Source: Kitasatospora sp. NBC_01246 (GTDB lineage Bacteria > Actinomycetota > Actinomycetes > Streptomycetales > Streptomycetaceae). From it: DNA of 64,000 nucleotides. A program made the position numbers and the translations under genes. The notes under the pieces are model-generated. The model made no database searches and was not told the origin of the DNA. It saw nothing but the letters and a program-made list of their open reading frames with translations. Shown piece by piece: positions 60,669 to 64,000 of the stretch. Positions within the stretch are counted from its first letter, which is position 1, and every line of letters begins with the position of its first letter. Where the stretch lies: NCBI RefSeq assembly GCF_036226505.1, contig NZ_CP108484.1, forward strand, positions 2,790,001-2,854,000. Reading direction: 5' to 3'.

Positions 60669-61976
60669 TCACGCCGCGGTCTGGAGCTCCCGGACCGGGA
60701 GGGTCGTCCGGACGACGGCCGGGGCCGCGTTGTCCTGGACGGCGGTGAGGTACGGGCGCAGCCGCAGCGCCAGGACCACGATGAGCACGGTGGAGCCGGC
60801 CATCGCCGCCAGGTAGAGCGGCCAGGTGCCGGAGCCGACCAGCAGCACGCCGACGGCCGGGCCGACCGCGATCGCGACCTGCTTCACCAGGGCGTATCCG
60901 GAGTTGTAGGTGCCGAGCAGCCGGGCCGGGGCGAGATCGGCGACGATCGGGCCCAGGGTGGGGGCGAGCAGCGACTCGCCCACCCCGAACAGGGCGTAGA
61001 TCGAGACGATCGCGACCGTGGCGGCCATGGTCTCGGTCCGGATCAGGCCGGCCACCAGGGCCATCGCCCAGGCACCCAGCCAGACCACGCCGGCCGCGGC
61101 CATCGCGGTGGTGCGCCGGCGGCGGGCGGTGATCCGCACCACGAACATCTGCAGCACGACGATGGTCAGCGCGTTGGCGCCGATGGCGATGCCCAGGGTG
61201 GAGGGCGCGGTGCCGACGGTGTCGGTGGCGAACGCCGCGACACCGGACTCGAACTGGCCGTAGCAGGTGAAGAAGATCAGCCCGGCGAGCACGCAGAGCC
61301 GCAGCATCGCCTTGTCGGCGACCAGCGCGCGCAGGCCCTGGGGGCCCTTGGCCGCGCCCGGGACCAGGACCGGGGCCGCGTTCGGGATCCGGGCGCCGCC
61401 GGTGACCAGGGCCAGGCCCAGGAAGGTGACGGCCTCGATGGTGAACAGCCGGGTCAGGCTGGCCGGGTCGGCGACGTCCACGATCTGGCCGCCGACCAGC
61501 GCGCCGATGCCCATGCCCAGGTTGATCAGGGTGAACTGCAGCGCGAAGGCGTGCGACCTGGTCGCGGCGGTCGAGCAGCGGACGATCATGGTGGCGAGCG
61601 CCGGCTGGCAGGTGGTGACACCCGCGCCGAACAGGAAGGACGAGACCAGCAGGGCCGGGGTGCCGGTGGCGTGGCCGAAGGCGAACGCGCCGGTGGCGGC
61701 GAGCGCGGCACCGGCGAGCAGCACCGGGCGCGGGCCGTACCGGTCGATGCCGCGGCCGGTGAACGGGAGCACCGCGAGCGCGGCCAGCGCGAAGACGGTG
61801 AACACCATCCCGGCGGCCAGCGAGCCCAGCCCCCGCACCTGGTCCACGTACACGAACATGTACGGCATCGTGAATCCGCTGCCGAACGCACTGAGCGCGT
61901 TGCCGATCTGGACGCGGCGCAGCGGGCCGCCCGCCCCATGACGCCGCTGCCTCTGCTGCTTCACCGTGCCGGTCAC
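60669..61976 (-). CDS. MFS transporter controlled by a divergent MarR regulator
   Basis: 435 residues, 12 helices. GSGFTMPYMFVYVDQVRG (helix 1), RGIDRYGPRPVLLAG (motif A) and GVTTCQPALATMIVRCSTAA segments are typical of drug/sugar MFS_1 pumps. GTG at 61976 with AAGGGG eight bases upstream is preferred; GTGs at 61985 and 61964 are alternatives. Substrate unknown; the MarR partner suggests a phenolic or antibiotic-like ligand. Followed at 60668 by a gap to the Pmt gene. Confidence 0.88.
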   Translation of the reverse strand: MTGTVKQQRQRRHGAGGPLRRVQIGNALSAFGSGFTMPYMFVYVDQVRGLGSLAAGMVFTVFALAALAVLPFTGRGIDRYGPRPVLLAGAALAATGAFAFGHATGTPALLVSSFLFGAGVTTCQPALATMIVRCSTAATRSHAFALQFTLINLGMGIGALVGGQIVDVADPASLTRLFTIEAVTFLGLALVTGGARIPNAAPVLVPGAAKGPQGLRALVADKAMLRLCVLAGLIFFTCYGQFESGVAAFATDTVGTAPSTLGIAIGANALTIVVLQMFVVRITARRRRTTAMAAAGVVWLGAWAMALVAGLIRTETMAATVAIVSIYALFGVGESLLAPTLGPIVADLAPARLLGTYNSGYALVKQVAIAVGPAVGVLLVGSGTWPLYLAAMAGSTVLIVVLALRLRPYLTAVQDNAAPAVVRTTLPVRELQTAA

Positions 61977-61998
61977 CGTGCACACCCCTTCGCTGGTT

Positions 61999-62088
61999 TC
62001 AATGAATACTCTTAAGGGCAGAAGATTTAAGAGCTAAAGTCTGCCGAGATAAAGTCTTAGCACCGGAAGACTGCGGAGTCAAAGGCTT
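61999..62088. promoter_or_regulatory. AT-rich MarR operator region
   Basis: CTCTTAA-n11-TTAAGAG inverted repeat (62009-62033), direct repeats TAAAGTCT at 62035-62042 and 62050-62057 (15 bases apart), and a further CTTAAG near 62086, within 146 bases between the divergent MFS and MarR starts. Much lower GC than the surroundings. Confidence 0.65.
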
Positions 62089-62122
62089 AAGGGCTGCACC
62101 CCCGCGTGCGACACTGGTCCGC

Positions 62123-62683
62123 ATGACAGCAGACAAGCCCGCGCCGGCCGCCCCCGACGAGCTGGGCATCGCCGAGCAGGTGGCCGTCTACCAGCGGGAA
62201 TTCCCCACCGTGGACCCGCAGGTGGAGACCATCGTGCAGACCCTCTCCCGGGTCGCCCGGCGGATGGGCGTCTCCTACAGCCGGCAGCTGACTGTGCTGG
62301 GAATCACCTCCGCCGAGTGGGAGGTGCTCAAGGCCCTGGTGGTCGCCGGGAACCCGTACCGGCTGGGGCCGGGCGAGCTGGCCAAGCGGCTCGGGCTCAC
62401 CCCGGCCGCGATGACCCACCGGATCGACCGGATGGTCGCCGAGGACCTCGTCACCCGGGAGCGGGACGAGACCAACCGGGTCCGGGTGATCATCGAGCTG
62501 ACCGAGAACGGCCGCGACAAGTGGCTGGAGTCGATGCGGATGGCGGCCGTCTTCGAGGAGGAGCTGCTCCAGGACGTCGTCGGCGAGGACCGCACCGTGC
62601 TGTCCGCGATGCTGGCCCGGATGCTGCGCCGGATCGAGGAGAGCCAGCCCGACGCCCTCGGGCGCACCGACGACCTGGCCTGA
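62123..62683 (+). CDS. MarR-family transcriptional regulator
   Basis: 186 residues. QTLSRVARRMGVSYSRQLTV opens helix 1, LGITSAEWEVLKALVVAGN then LGPGELAKRLGLTPAAMTHR and ID give the winged helix with recognition helix, DETNRVRVIIELTENGRDKW the wing. Ends with a helical DQLQ-type region (MLARMLRRIEESQP). ATG 62123; no good ribosome site. Probably represses the divergent MFS gene and itself. Confidence 0.9.
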   Translation: MTADKPAPAAPDELGIAEQVAVYQREFPTVDPQVETIVQTLSRVARRMGVSYSRQLTVLGITSAEWEVLKALVVAGNPYRLGPGELAKRLGLTPAAMTHRIDRMVAEDLVTRERDETNRVRVIIELTENGRDKWLESMRMAAVFEEELLQDVVGEDRTVLSAMLARMLRRIEESQPDALGRTDDLA

Positions 62684-62743
62684 GCCCGACGGGCCGGTGG
62701 GCCGGGTGGCCGGGCGGCCCGCCACGGGCCCGGGAACGTGGAA

Positions 62744-62784
62744 AGTCCGGCCCGCCGGGGTGTCGTCCCCCGGCGGGCCGGACT
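62744..62784. terminator. Bidirectional terminator
   Basis: 17-bp perfect stem AGTCCGGCCCGCCGGGG / CCCCGGCGGGCCGGACT with loop of 7, between the MarR gene and the stop of the chitinase gene. Confidence 0.75.
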
Positions 62785-62884
62785 CGTGGTGCGAGGGTCC
62801 GTCAGGGCCCTCAGATCTTCAGGTACTGCTCAGGTGCGCGGGCCCGCGGACGGCCGGGCACCTGAACGGTGGAGCGGTACGGCC

Positions 62885-64000
<1,116 letters not shown>

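Overview
The window is a chromosomal stretch of a high-GC actinomycete, almost certainly a Streptomycetaceae member (Streptomyces or Kitasatospora-like). This rests on the very strong G/C third-position bias, frequent GTG and TTG starts, several likely leaderless genes, and gene families typical of the group: a BTAD/NB-ARC regulator, a PadR regulator with a Gly/Arg-rich tail, a stand-alone Prim-Pol protein, a protein O-mannosyltransferase, an F420-dependent oxidoreductase and a secreted GH18 chitinase. I see no tRNA, rRNA, insertion sequence, prophage or CRISPR array. Most of the content looks like conserved chromosome with some accessory transport and secondary-metabolism genes.

Layout. 0-4 kb: a DHA2 efflux pump (cut by the left edge) with TACGAGACG operators, panB, and a DrrAB-type ABC exporter pair. 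4-8 kb: a large AfsR-like regulator convergent with the exporter, divergent from a site-2 protease. 8-18 kb: housekeeping and hypothetical genes (F420:NADPH reductase, MFS, GNAT, methionine aminopeptidase, Prim-Pol, PadR, a secreted alpha/alpha-toroid protein, an ACT protein, a Cys-rich metal-binding protein). 18.6-19.0 kb: RNase P RNA on the minus strand. 19-26.6 kb: another DHA2 pump, an RNB ribonuclease, YaaA, and a minus-strand operon of Nif3-like, Zn-ribbon and RNase H/phosphatase genes.

27-32.8 kb is the most distinctive accessory region. It holds a class IV lanthipeptide synthetase (lyase-kinase-cyclase with intact Zn ligands) translationally coupled to a prolyl-oligopeptidase-family S9 peptidase. 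A 59-codon peptide with two HGRHR motifs follows, and a strong terminator lies after it. No conventional Ser/Thr/Cys-rich precursor is visible.

32.9-44.3 kb: alcohol dehydrogenase, M48 metalloprotease, O-methyltransferase-like gene, membrane and cell-wall proteins including an amidase_3, then a minus-strand set of GT4 glycosyltransferase, SAM methyltransferase and alpha/alpha-toroid protein, divergent from a KstR-like TetR regulator. 44.5-51 kb: a cobalamin riboswitch followed by two exported proteins, an EcfT/CbiQ permease, a fused double EcfA ATPase and an ECF S-component. This is a B12 uptake operon whose exported pair resembles, by fold logic, a split transcobalamin. Five GTAGACCGGTCTAC-like palindromes and a perfect hairpin sit inside it.

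51-64 kb: small regulator/target pairs (HxlR/DoxX, MarR/cupin, MarR/MFS), an MFS pump carrying a C-terminal winged-helix-like domain, a peptidoglycan-binding membrane protein with ATTVLPP repeats, a yybP-ykoY manganese riboswitch in front of a GDT1-family transporter, a FetB-like permease, a protein mannosyltransferase, and the C-terminal part of a chitinase running off the right edge.
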